This document shows, in pieces, positions 17,410 to 25,204 of a DNA stretch of 36,284 nt (position 1 is its first letter; each line of letters opens with the position of its first letter). Under the pieces are notes generated by a model that saw nothing but the letters and a program-made list of their open reading frames with translations, did not search any database and was not told the origin of the DNA. This DNA comes from Alphaproteobacteria bacterium. GTDB taxonomy: Bacteria > Pseudomonadota > Alphaproteobacteria > Bin65. The stretch lies in contig JAJFFJ010000110.1 of the NCBI GenBank assembly GCA_021776685.1, positions 1-36,284 of the forward strand, read 5' to 3'. Both the position numbers and the translations under genes were made by a program.

Positions 17410-18177
17410 CTACGCGGCGTCGTTGTTTTCCGCTGCGTCCGTTGCGTCTGGCGTTTCCTCGACCGGGGCTGCTGCCGCGGGCGCCTTGGCCACACCCACC
17501 ATGGCGGCGCGCAGCAGCCGGTCGTGCAGGGTATAGCCGGGCTGCATCACCTGGGCGATGGTGCCCGCGGGATAGTCGCCCGTCTCCGCCTCGAACATCG
17601 CCTGATGCAGGTTATGGTCGAATTTTTCGCCCAGTTGGGGCTCGACCTTCTTGACGGAATGGGACTCCAGCTTGCTTTCCAGATCGCGTAGGGTCATCTG
17701 AACGCCTTCGCGCAGCTGAGGCAGTAATTCTGCGCCCTGCTCACCATCTGGCCCGGTTTCCGGGACGGCAGCCAGCGCACGCTCCAGATTGTCGGCGACC
17801 ACCAGCATGTCCCGGGCAAAAGACGACGCACCATAGCGGCTCGCGTCATGCACCTGCTTGTCGGCGCGTTTACGCATGTTCTCGGCCTCGGCCAGCGCGC
17901 GCAACGCGTGTTCCTTCTGATCAGCCAGGTCGGCCTCCAATTCTGCAATTATCGCGGCCTGGGGATCTATATCCGCCGCATCAATGCCCGATTCATTCCC
18001 GGAATCAGCGCCAGCTTCTTCACCAGAGTCGTTTGCGGCTTCGGGCGCGTTTGCGGCGTCCGTGTCTACGGCCTCCGCCCGCACATCGGCACTCTCCGCT
18101 GGCGTCGCCCCGTTATTGGCGTCTGTCGCGTCGCCGCCGGGGGTATCTTTGTCATTGTCGGTCGTATTCTCGTTCAT
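17410..18177 (-). CDS. grpE: Nucleotide exchange factor GrpE
   Basis: A 255-residue DnaK partner that releases ADP from DnaK and acts as a thermosensor dimer. The long dimerisation helix (about 75-135) includes RALAEAENMRKRADKQ and continues to SFARDMLVVADNLERAL. The beta-domain has KVEPQLGEKFDHNLHQAM and ends with VMQPGYTLHDRLLRAAMVGVAK. The protein is longer than the usual 190-210 residues because of a roughly 70-residue Asp/Glu/Ala/Asn-rich, probably disordered N-terminus and a 25-residue Ala/Pro/acidic tail. It follows hrcA by 77 bases on the same strand, the standard hrcA-grpE order, so HrcA probably controls its own gene and this one. Confidence 0.97.
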   Translation of the reverse strand: MNENTTDNDKDTPGGDATDANNGATPAESADVRAEAVDTDAANAPEAANDSGEEAGADSGNESGIDAADIDPQAAIIAELEADLADQKEHALRALAEAENMRKRADKQVHDASRYGASSFARDMLVVADNLERALAAVPETGPDGEQGAELLPQLREGVQMTLRDLESKLESHSVKKVEPQLGEKFDHNLHQAMFEAETGDYPAGTIAQVMQPGYTLHDRLLRAAMVGVAKAPAAAAPVEETPDATDAAENNDAA

Positions 18178-18254
18178 GTGATCCCTCTGGGGATTTTCCG
18201 GTCTGTGAATCTGGCTATTTGGTCTGGCCGGCAGGACCGATCAGATACGTAGGC

Positions 18255-19319
18255 TCAGCCGATCAGCCGGCCTACCACCTGCGCGGTGTAATCGACCATG
18301 GGTATAATCCGCCCGTAGTTCATGCGGGTGGGGCCGATGACGCCCACCGCACCGATCACCCGCTCTTCGCTATTGCGGTAAGGTGCGATGATCATCGAAC
18401 AACCGGCGTGGTTGAACAGCTCATTCTCGGAGCCGATGAAGATCTGCACCCCTTCCGCGTCCTGCGCCAGATCAACCAGCTTGACCAGGGTCTCCTGGGA
18501 ATCAAGCACCTCGAACAAGTGCCGGACCCTTTCCAGATCGTCAAGGGCAGCCACATCGTCAAGTAGTTTTGCATGGCCGCGGATGATCAGCGACCCAACG
18601 CCGCTCTCCTTGCCGTCGCCGCTCCAGTCGGCTAGCCCCCGTTCAATCAGGTCTGACGTGATGGCGTCCAGCTGAGCCCGCTGGGCCGCCAGCTCATCCA
18701 TGACGTTCGTGCGGGCTTCGATCAGGGTACGTCCGACCAGGCGGGAGTTCAGGTAGTTGCTGGCTTCGGTCAAGGCACTTGTGGTGACGCCCATGGGCAC
18801 GTCCAGCAATCGATTTTCCACCGTCCCATCCTGAAAAACCAGGACGGCCAGCGCCCGGTCCGGTGACAGCTTGACGAATTCTATTTGCTTCAGCGGGGTT
18901 TCCTGCTTCGGCACGGCCACCAGCCCCGCATGATGACTGAGACCGGCGAGCGCATCGGTGGCCTGCTCCAGCACCTGTGTCGGCGTAATGCCCGCAGCGG
19001 CGCACTGGGCATCGATATTCTTGCGCTCGTCCTCGGTCAGGCCGCCTATCTCCAGCAGACCATCCACGAACAGGCGCAACCCGGCTTCGGTCGGCAACCG
19101 GCCAGCCGAGGTGTGCGGCGAGAACAGCAACCCGGTGTCTTCCAGATCCGCCATGACATTGCGGATCGTGGCTGGCGACAGGCCGATGCCGTCCAGACGA
19201 GAAATTGTGCGCGAGCCAATCGGCTCACCTGAATCCATATAGGACTCGACAATCTGCCGCAGCACGTCACGGGCCCGCCTGTTCAGCTGGGCAATCTGCA
19301 ATTGGCCGGAATCGGTCAT
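18255..19319 (-). CDS. hrcA: Heat-inducible transcription repressor HrcA
   Basis: A 354-residue dimeric repressor that binds the CIRCE inverted repeat and is kept active by GroEL. The N-terminal winged helix (LNRRARDVLRQIVESYMDSG, then GLSPATIRNVMADLEDTGLL) is followed by HTSAGRLPTEAGLRLFVD, the diagnostic HrcA segment. GAF-like and insertion domains follow and finish with GVIGPTRMNYGRIIPMVDY. The length is standard. The start ATG is at 19317-19319. I found no CIRCE repeat in front of hrcA, grpE or dnaK, so its targets (typically groESL in Alphaproteobacteria) are probably elsewhere. Confidence 0.98.
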   Translation of the reverse strand: MTDSGQLQIAQLNRRARDVLRQIVESYMDSGEPIGSRTISRLDGIGLSPATIRNVMADLEDTGLLFSPHTSAGRLPTEAGLRLFVDGLLEIGGLTEDERKNIDAQCAAAGITPTQVLEQATDALAGLSHHAGLVAVPKQETPLKQIEFVKLSPDRALAVLVFQDGTVENRLLDVPMGVTTSALTEASNYLNSRLVGRTLIEARTNVMDELAAQRAQLDAITSDLIERGLADWSGDGKESGVGSLIIRGHAKLLDDVAALDDLERVRHLFEVLDSQETLVKLVDLAQDAEGVQIFIGSENELFNHAGCSMIIAPYRNSEERVIGAVGVIGPTRMNYGRIIPMVDYTAQVVGRLIG

Positions 19320-19358
19320 GACACAGGAATATAGCCGAAAATCTAAACTACACTCTGG

Positions 19359-19389
19359 ATTATGTAGGCGGGGCCACCGGGGTGGTCAA
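19359..19389 (-). promoter_or_regulatory. Candidate sigma-70 promoter of hrcA
   Basis: On the minus strand TTGACC (19389-19384) is followed by CATAAT (19364-19359), with a 19-base spacer that is slightly long. The -10 element lies 40 bases before the hrcA start. Both hexamers match the consensus at five of six positions. Confidence 0.4.
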
Positions 19390-19507
19390 CGGATCGAGGC
19401 GCCACCGTCGAGTTGCTAACCGCTGGCGCGGTGTGGCGGACTGAATTAGGGTCGGCCCGCATCAATCCCGTCCAGTTACCGTCCCGTCATCAGCAGAAAG
19501 ACAGCCC

Positions 19508-20224
19508 ATGCGCCCCTCCGGCCGCACGCCCGAACAGCTTCGCCCCGTCGCCCTTGAGGCCGGTTTCAATCCTTATGCCGAAGGCTCGTGCCTGGCGAAG
19601 TTCGGCCAGACCCATGTCCTGTGCACGGCGTCGGTACAGGAACGGGTGCCGCCCTTCCTCCGGAATTCCGGGCGTGGCTGGGTAACCGGCGAATACGGCA
19701 TGCTGCCCCGCGCCACCCACACCCGCGGCGACCGCGAGGCGGCTCGGGGCAAGCAAAGCGGACGGACCCAGGAGATCCAGCGGCTCATCGGCCGGTCCCT
19801 TCGCGCGGTCACTGATCTGGAGGGCTTTGGCGAACGGCAGATTGTTCTGGATTGCGACGTGCTGCAGGCGGACGGCGGCACCCGCACCGCAGCCATCACA
19901 GGCGCCTATGTGGCGCTGTACCTGGCCTTCCAGGGTCTGATCGAAAAGGGCGAGATCGACGAAGTCCCGCTTTACGGCCAGGTGGCGGCGATTTCCTGCG
20001 GCATCTACGAAGGCCAACCGGTCCTCGACCTGGACTATGCCGAAGACAGCAACTGTCAGGCAGACGCCAACTTTGTGCTGACCGCTGACGGGCAGATAAT
20101 CGAGATCCAGGGCACCGCCGAGGACAAGCCGTTTCCGGAAGAACAGTTTCTGGAGCTTTTGCGCCTGGCAAAGATCGGCGTGACCGATCTCGCCAAGATT
20201 CAGACGACGGCAATCGGCGCCTAA
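19508..20224 (+). CDS. rph: Ribonuclease PH
   Basis: A 238-residue phosphorolytic 3'-5' exoribonuclease that trims tRNA precursors. The sequence matches the family from start to end: [46 protein letters not shown] (phosphate site Arg residues), [16 protein letters not shown], the catalytic [19 protein letters not shown] with its two Asp residues, and the C-terminal [11 protein letters not shown]. The length is exactly the usual size. It is divergent from hrcA, as in many Alphaproteobacteria. Confidence 0.98.
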   Translation: MRPSGRTPEQLRPVALEAGFNPYAEGSCLAKFGQTHVLCTASVQERVPPFLRNSGRGWVTGEYGMLPRATHTRGDREAARGKQSGRTQEIQRLIGRSLRAVTDLEGFGERQIVLDCDVLQADGGTRTAAITGAYVALYLAFQGLIEKGEIDEVPLYGQVAAISCGIYEGQPVLDLDYAEDSNCQADANFVLTADGQIIEIQGTAEDKPFPEEQFLELLRLAKIGVTDLAKIQTTAIGA

Positions 20225-20320
20225 CCTCCATAATTAGCCGGAATTCGGGCGCGGTTCTTGCCGCCGCTTAGCAGCAACTTAACGCTTTGCCGCCATGTTT
20301 GACGTGGATTTTAGGCAAAC

Positions 20321-21952
20321 ATGAAAGGGCTGTGCGGGGTGACGCACGATGCCAGCAGCCGATCGACCGACCTCGAGTTGGCCGCGGAGGAAACGACGTT
20401 CGCAGATGCGGCCGACGAATCCTCGACCCTGCCTGACTGGCAGGGCAGCCTTGCCGGCCCCGATAAAATTGGCGGCGTTCCAGCCTGGCCGGCGGCTGTA
20501 AACCGCAGCACCTCTGCTGGAGACCAGTCCGCGGATGGTGATGGTGCGAGCAGCGACCCGGCATCCTCCCGTGATGTGCAGGTGCGGTTAATCAGTCTCG
20601 CCTATTCCAATATGTTGATTGGCCTGTGCACGGATCTGGTTTGCGTCGTCACCATGTCCTGGATGATCGTGGGCGTGGTGGAGGCCGGCGCCCTCTCCAT
20701 CTGGGTCGGGGCAGCCGCGGCGCAAATGATCGTGCGCAGCGGCATCTGGTGTGCCTGGCGTTTGGCACCGTCCGCCAGACGCAGACGGCAAATCTGGCGA
20801 TACCTGTTTATCGGCATGTCGGTTTCCATGGCGGTGCTGTGGGCTGTTGCGGGCACGTTGTTCATGCACGCAATTCCGCCGGGCCAGCAGATCTTCCTGA
20901 TCGCCCTGTTGTTGGGCGTCAGCGCCGCGCTGATGGTTGCGGCTGCGCCAGAGCCCTGTGCGGCCCACAGCAGTTTCGTCGTGATCGGCCTGCCCGTGGC
21001 TGCGGGCTTTCTGACTTCCGGCCAACCGCATTTTCAGGCGCTGGGGATTCTGTGCATCGTCTACACCACCTTCCTGTCGGTCGTGGCCCGGAACTATCAC
21101 GGCCTGCTGCTCCGCTCGGTTACGGCGGAAGTGGAGAAGACCGCGCTCGCGGGCCACTATCAGGCGGCCCGTCTTCGCGCCGAGAAGGCGAACGACGCCA
21201 AATCGCGTTTTCTGGCCAACATGAGCCACGAATTGCGGACACCGCTGAACGCCATCAACGGATTCTCTGAAATGATGAAAGCGGGGATGGTCAAACCCGC
21301 AACTGTTGAGCGCTATCAGAGCTACGCAGAGCTGATCCACAGAAGCGGCACCCATCTGCTGGATTTGATCAATGACGTGCTGGATCTGGCCAAGGCGGAA
21401 GCCGGGCAGCATGTTTTGCATGAAGAAACGGTGGACATCGCCGCGCTGGCCCGCGAATGCGTGGACGTCGTGCAGCCCGCAGCGGATGAAGGCGGCGTTC
21501 TGCTGGTCGACGAAATCCAGACCGGAAGTGTGGGTTCATCGCAGCTCGGCGCCTTGGAGGTGTGGGTCGACCGGCGCAAGATGCGTCAGATCCTGCTCAA
21601 TCTGTTGTCCAACGCCATAAAGTTCACCCCCAATGGCGGCACCGTGGGTGTCTCGTGGATCAATTCCGATGACGGTGGATTGGTTCTCTATGTGCGTGAC
21701 ACCGGTATGGGCATGACGCGCGACCAGCTGGCAGAGGCAATGAAGCCCTTTATCCAGGTCGATGAAGGTTACGAAAAGCGTTACCAGGGCACTGGACTGG
21801 GGTTGCCGCTCAGCAAGACCCTGGTGGAACTGCACGGCGGCACATTGCGGCTGGAAAGCGAGCGGGGCCGCGGCACCATAGCCACGGTCTGGCTGCCCGA
21901 GGAGCGCACTACGGTCCCGGACTTGACCACGGATTGCGACGCCCAGGCCTAG
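20321..21952 (+). CDS. Membrane-bound sensor histidine kinase
   Basis: A 543-residue histidine kinase. Residues 1-85 are a polar, acidic, probably disordered tail. About 90-258 hold roughly six hydrophobic segments and no large periplasmic loop, so the signal is probably sensed in the membrane. A short coiled coil leads to HisKA with the phospho-acceptor His303 in MSHELRTPLNAINGFSEM. The HATPase domain shows the N box LLSNAIKFTPNGG, G1 DTGMGM and G2 GTGLGL. No response regulator is adjacent. It sits between rph and rdgB, which are adjacent in many relatives, so it is probably an insertion. The membrane region resembles PleC/DivJ-like kinases only in general layout. The start is the ATG at 20321. 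Confidence 0.9.
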   Translation: MKGLCGVTHDASSRSTDLELAAEETTFADAADESSTLPDWQGSLAGPDKIGGVPAWPAAVNRSTSAGDQSADGDGASSDPASSRDVQVRLISLAYSNMLIGLCTDLVCVVTMSWMIVGVVEAGALSIWVGAAAAQMIVRSGIWCAWRLAPSARRRRQIWRYLFIGMSVSMAVLWAVAGTLFMHAIPPGQQIFLIALLLGVSAALMVAAAPEPCAAHSSFVVIGLPVAAGFLTSGQPHFQALGILCIVYTTFLSVVARNYHGLLLRSVTAEVEKTALAGHYQAARLRAEKANDAKSRFLANMSHELRTPLNAINGFSEMMKAGMVKPATVERYQSYAELIHRSGTHLLDLINDVLDLAKAEAGQHVLHEETVDIAALARECVDVVQPAADEGGVLLVDEIQTGSVGSSQLGALEVWVDRRKMRQILLNLLSNAIKFTPNGGTVGVSWINSDDGGLVLYVRDTGMGMTRDQLAEAMKPFIQVDEGYEKRYQGTGLGLPLSKTLVELHGGTLRLESERGRGTIATVWLPEERTTVPDLTTDCDAQA

Positions 21953-22010
21953 ATTCAGACGCCGGCTTGCGGTCGCGCCACGGCGGTGTACAAAGGGCAA
22001 GTCCGCTTTC

Positions 22011-22040
22011 TGGCCAACCACTGGCCAATCCCTTGGCCAA
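22011..22040 (+). repeat. Three TGGCCAA repeats upstream of rdgB
   Basis: TGGCCAA occurs at 22011-22017, 22022-22028 and 22034-22040, spaced 11 and 12 bases apart, about one helical turn, and ends 20 bases before the rdgB start. The core TGGCCA is itself a palindrome. It could be a cluster of protein-binding sites or a chance slippage product. Confidence 0.4.
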
Positions 22041-22060
22041 CTTCCGAAATCGCCCGCCTC

Positions 22061-22660
22061 ATGTCCCGCAAATTTTCATCCGACAGCCTCGTCATCGCCA
22101 GCCACAATCCCGGAAAGGTGCGGGAGATTGCGGAGCTTGTGGCGCCGTTCGGGGTAAGGGTGGCCACTGCCGGCGATCTTGGCCTGCCAGAGCCTGAAGA
22201 AACCGGTGACAGCTTTCGCGCCAACGCAGAATTGAAGGCATTGGCCGCCGCACAGGGCGCGGGTCAGCCGGCCCTTGCAGACGATTCCGGTCTGGTTGTG
22301 CCGGCTCTGGATGGCGCGCCAGGGATCTATTCCGCCCGCTGGGCCGGGCCGGACAAGGACTTCACACTCGCCATGCAGAGGGTGGAGCAGGAACTTGCCG
22401 GCAAGACGGACCGGCGCGCCCACTTCACTTGCGCGCTCAGCCTGGCCTGGCCCGACGGGCATATGGAAACCTTCGAAGGCCAGGTCCATGGCCTGCTGGT
22501 GTGGCCGCCGCAGGGTGACCGGGGATTTGGCTATGACCCGGTTTTCCAGGCCGAGGGTCATCTGATCACCTTTGGCGAGATGGACCCGGCGGCCAAGCAT
22601 GCCATCAGCCACCGGGCAGCGGCATTCCGTCAGCTGATCGACGCCTGCTTCTCCACCTAG
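22061..22660 (+). CDS. rdgB: XTP/dITP pyrophosphatase RdgB (Ham1)
   Basis: A 199-residue nucleotide-pool cleaner that hydrolyses ITP, dITP and XTP to monophosphates, keeping deaminated purines out of DNA and RNA. It has the N-terminal [13 protein letters not shown] (substrate Lys), [13 protein letters not shown], the catalytic [35 protein letters not shown] and the C-terminal [10 protein letters not shown]. The ATG at 22061 is chosen because the conserved strand begins 14 residues later. The frame stays open to 21986, but that part is rich in Trp and Pro and covers the TGGCCAA repeats. Confidence 0.97.
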   Translation: MSRKFSSDSLVIASHNPGKVREIAELVAPFGVRVATAGDLGLPEPEETGDSFRANAELKALAAAQGAGQPALADDSGLVVPALDGAPGIYSARWAGPDKDFTLAMQRVEQELAGKTDRRAHFTCALSLAWPDGHMETFEGQVHGLLVWPPQGDRGFGYDPVFQAEGHLITFGEMDPAAKHAISHRAAAFRQLIDACFST

Positions 22661-22696
22661 CCCAGCGGCCATAATAGAATTGGCCATAACAGAAAA

Positions 22697-22718
22697 GGCG
22701 GCCCGTCGCCGGGCCGCC
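22697..22718 (-). terminator. Intrinsic terminator between rdgB and the secreted metalloprotease-like gene
   Basis: GGCGGCCCG and CGGGCCGCC form a perfect nine-pair stem with a TCGC loop. On the minus strand it is followed by TTTTCT, so it should end leftward transcription from the gene at 22745. On the plus strand it lies 36 bases after the rdgB stop and may also help stop that transcript. This is the clearest terminator in the window. Confidence 0.8.
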
Positions 22719-22744
22719 CCTTCAATGTGTATCCCAGTTGAACT

Positions 22745-23317
22745 TTAGTGGCGGTAGGGATTGGATGGCCGCTGGTTGTTGTCGCCATAGCGGGCCTTGC
22801 CGCGCTGCGCGTAGGCTTGAAGGCAGCGCATCACCAACTTGCCGCGTACCCGGCCGGACGGATGCTCCGGATCCTCGTTCAGCTTCGAGAGATCGCGCAG
22901 GATGGTCGCCAGCCGTTTACGGGTCAGCAGGCGCCGGTTCCACATCTCGCGGATGGCGTAGCAATCGGCGGCAAGCTCGCGCCGCTTCTGCTCCCGGTTA
23001 TAGCCGGCGTGGCGCACCCGGGGCTTGGTGTGACCCAGCACATGGTGACCGCATTCGTGGAAAAAGGTGAAGATCACGGTCCCGCGGCCGGTCGCAAACC
23101 TGCCGGTGTAGGCAGGGTTGAAAACGATGATCGGCTCGCCTTCGATTGTCCGCTGGGCAAAGGCGATGGTCTTGAAGTAGCGCGAGACCACCACGTGGGC
23201 GCGTTTGCCATTCTGCATGTTGCAGGTCAGCTGGGTGCTGGCCGAGGCGTTGCCCGCGGCGGTGAGGGTGACGGCAGCCAGGGTGGCAGCCGCACCAAGA
23301 GTGAGTTTTTTGAACAT
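22745..23317 (-). CDS. Small secreted HExxH protein, putative zinc metallopeptidase
   Basis: A 190-residue exported protein. Residues 1-27 form a Sec signal peptide (FKKLTLGAAATLAAV, ending ASA). The mature part contains FTFFHECGHHVLGH, an HExxH zinc-binding signature at His87-His91. About 23 residues later comes RRELAADCYAI, whose Glu114 and Asp118 resemble the third-ligand region of gluzincin peptidases (ExxxD). Four Cys (32, 89, 119, 165) could form two disulfides in the periplasm. I cannot name a family; the motif is general, and a peptidase role is inferred. The start ATG at 23315-23317 has AGGAGCG upstream. The adjacent leftward gene at 23358 encodes a diverged paralogue with the motif broken. 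It ends at a clear terminator. Confidence 0.85.
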   Translation of the reverse strand: MFKKLTLGAAATLAAVTLTAAGNASASTQLTCNMQNGKRAHVVVSRYFKTIAFAQRTIEGEPIIVFNPAYTGRFATGRGTVIFTFFHECGHHVLGHTKPRVRHAGYNREQKRRELAADCYAIREMWNRRLLTRKRLATILRDLSKLNEDPEHPSGRVRGKLVMRCLQAYAQRGKARYGDNNQRPSNPYRH

Positions 23318-23357
23318 GTCGTGTCGCTCCTGAATTCGGATGTTGCTCTGGCCGGGT

Positions 23358-23846
23358 CTAGCTGCGGCCGCCGCGGGGGATGTGGCGGGCCACCTTGCGG
23401 GCGCAGGACAGCACATACTTGCCGCGCGCCTGACCGGTGTAGCGGTAGACCGACTTGATGATCTGGTTGGCCGTCGCCACGTTGAGCAGCTTGCGGCGGG
23501 CCATATGCTGGATCGCCCAGCAGTCAGCTTGCGCCTCGTGGCGAATGTTGCGCTTGTCCGGATGACGCAGCCACAGGTGGGCGCATTTCCGGTAGAAGGC
23601 GAAGACCAGAGTGGGCATGCCCACTTTCTTCAGCATCTTGCCGTTCAGCACGATCACCGGATGACGCCGGTGGGTGCGGATCAGGATGGCTGCTGGGCCG
23701 ATCGAGGTGTTGATCAGGGTCATGACGCGGCGGCCCTGGCTGTCGCTGCAGTTGAGGATTTTCCTGAGCTGCGGGTTGGCAGAGGCGCTGCTGGCGCCGA
23801 CCGCCGTGGCAACTGCCGCCGCCGCAATTAGGGTTCGAATGAACAT
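23358..23846 (-). CDS. Secreted paralogue of the HExxH protein with degenerate zinc motif
   Basis: A 162-residue exported protein with a signal peptide of about 23 residues (IRTLIAAAAVATAVGASSASA). It aligns along its length with the next gene downstream. The shared features are the four Cys (33, 88, 109, 148), the HEAQADCWAIQHMARRKLLN segment matching ELAADCYAIREM, and the C-terminal GQARGKYVLSC matching GRVRGKLVMRC. The HECGH motif reads RKCAH here: the first zinc His is Arg86 and the catalytic Glu is Lys87, while the second His and the later Glu104 and Asp108 are kept. It is therefore unlikely to be an active metallopeptidase. The ATG at 23844-23846 has GGAGCG upstream. It is 40 bases from its partner, so the pair is probably one operon. 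Confidence 0.85.
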   Translation of the reverse strand: MFIRTLIAAAAVATAVGASSASANPQLRKILNCSDSQGRRVMTLINTSIGPAAILIRTHRRHPVIVLNGKMLKKVGMPTLVFAFYRKCAHLWLRHPDKRNIRHEAQADCWAIQHMARRKLLNVATANQIIKSVYRYTGQARGKYVLSCARKVARHIPRGGRS

Positions 23847-23911
23847 GGTCGCTCCGTTCATCAAGGGGTTACCTATTGGAACGGAACTTATCTGAGCCCA
23901 CGATGAACGGC

Positions 23912-23927
23912 TGTGACGGTGGTCACG
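23912..23927. promoter_or_regulatory. CRP-like palindrome TGTGA-N6-TCACG
   Basis: The half-sites TGTGA (23912-23916) and TCACG (23923-23927) are separated by six bases, one mismatch from the CRP consensus TGTGA-N6-TCACA. It lies in the divergent region between the secreted paralogue pair and hemW, 66 bases from the former start and 105 bases from the latter. The regulator, if any, is unknown. Confidence 0.35.
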
Positions 23928-24031
23928 CCTCTGGATGTTTTTTAGGAATTTTCTTTTATGACTGTGGCGGAGCCGATCCCATATAGCGGTAACCTTTCCG
24001 CATCTGCCCTTAATGCCCACAAGGTCCGCCG

Positions 24032-25186
24032 ATGAGTGACCCTGGCTTCGGCCTCTATATCCACTGGCCCTTCTGCCCGTCGAAATGCCCGTATTGCGAC
24101 TTCAACAGCCATGTGCGCGAACAGGTGCCGGAGCAGGCCTGGCGCGATGCCCTGCTGAAAGATCTGGCGCACGCGGCGACGCTGACGCCAGGGCGCACCG
24201 TCACCAGCATATTCTTCGGCGGCGGCACGCCGTCCCTGATGGCGCCTGAGACGGTGGCCGCGGTGCTGAATGGCGTCATGGCGCTCTGGCCAGTGGACCA
24301 GCAGGCGGAGGTGACCCTGGAAGCAAATCCCGGTACTGCGGATGCCGGCCGTTTTCGCGGTTATCGCAGCGCCGGCGTCAATCGCCTGTCCATCGGCATT
24401 CAGTCATTCGACGACTCTGCACTCAGCTTCCTCGGGCGCATCCATGATGCTGCCGCTGGCCGGCGGGCGCTGGAGATGGCGGCATCCATCTTTGATCGCT
24501 TCAGTTTTGACCTGATCTATGCGCGGCCGGGCCAGAGCCTGGATGACTGGCGGCTCGAGTTACGCCAGGCGCTCGATCTTTCCGCCGGCCATCTCTCGCT
24601 CTATCAGTTGACGATCGAGGAGGGCACGGCTTTCCACACGGCCGCGCGCCTGGGCGAACTGGTCATGCCCGCGGAAAACGCTGTGGCGGATATGTATGAG
24701 GAGACCCAGCGGATCATGGAGAAGGCGGGAATGCCCGCCTACGAGATATCCAACCACGCCGCGCCGGGTCAGGAATCACGCCACAATCTGGTGTATTGGC
24801 GCTACGGCGACTTTGCGGGTGTCGGGCCCGGCGCACACGGCCGCCTGACCCTGCCGGAGGGCCGGCAGGCGACCTATCAGACGCGGCTGCCGGAAGGCTG
24901 GCTGAAGGCCGTGTCAGAGCAGGGCCATGGGATGGCGGAGATGGCTGACGTGGCGACCGAAGAACAGGCGGTCGAATCCCTGATGATGGGCCTGCGATTA
25001 CGAGAAGGTGTGCCGCTCGATCGGATTGAAAAGCTCACCGGCCGGCGTTTCGACCAGCTCGTCGAGCCTGGCCGGTTGGCCGGTCTGGTGGATGGCGGGT
25101 TCCTCACCCTTGATGGCGCGCGCTTGACCGCCACGGCGGCGGGCCGCCAGCGGCTGGATGGCGTGCTGGCGGAACTGCTCGTCTGA
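24032..25186 (+). CDS. hemW: Radical SAM heme chaperone HemW
   Basis: A 384-residue radical-SAM protein related to oxygen-independent coproporphyrinogen oxidase HemN. The cluster motif is complete as Cys15, Cys19 and Cys22 in WPFCPSKCPYCDFNSH. The SAM-binding FFGGGTPSLM, the EANPGT strand, NRLSIGIQSFDD and the SLYQLTIEEGT segment all fit HemW. HemW binds and inserts heme into respiratory proteins and lacks HemN's oxidase activity. The start is the ATG at 24032 with AAGG upstream. In many relatives it lies right after rdgB; here two minus-strand genes intervene. Confidence 0.96.
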   Translation: MSDPGFGLYIHWPFCPSKCPYCDFNSHVREQVPEQAWRDALLKDLAHAATLTPGRTVTSIFFGGGTPSLMAPETVAAVLNGVMALWPVDQQAEVTLEANPGTADAGRFRGYRSAGVNRLSIGIQSFDDSALSFLGRIHDAAAGRRALEMAASIFDRFSFDLIYARPGQSLDDWRLELRQALDLSAGHLSLYQLTIEEGTAFHTAARLGELVMPAENAVADMYEETQRIMEKAGMPAYEISNHAAPGQESRHNLVYWRYGDFAGVGPGAHGRLTLPEGRQATYQTRLPEGWLKAVSEQGHGMAEMADVATEEQAVESLMMGLRLREGVPLDRIEKLTGRRFDQLVEPGRLAGLVDGGFLTLDGARLTATAAGRQRLDGVLAELLV

Positions 25187-25204
25187 CCCCTGTCTGCAAG
25201 CGCC

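Noticed and set aside
19410-19420. GAGTTGCTAAC resembling half of a CIRCE element between hrcA and rph
   Set aside because: It has an extra base compared with GAGTGCTAA, and no TTAGCACTC half-site lies at the required nine-base distance.
23830-23840. GGGTTCGAAT resembling a tRNA T-arm
   Set aside because: No acceptor stem, anticodon arm or matching T-stem is found around it, and it lies in the signal-peptide codons of the secreted paralogue.
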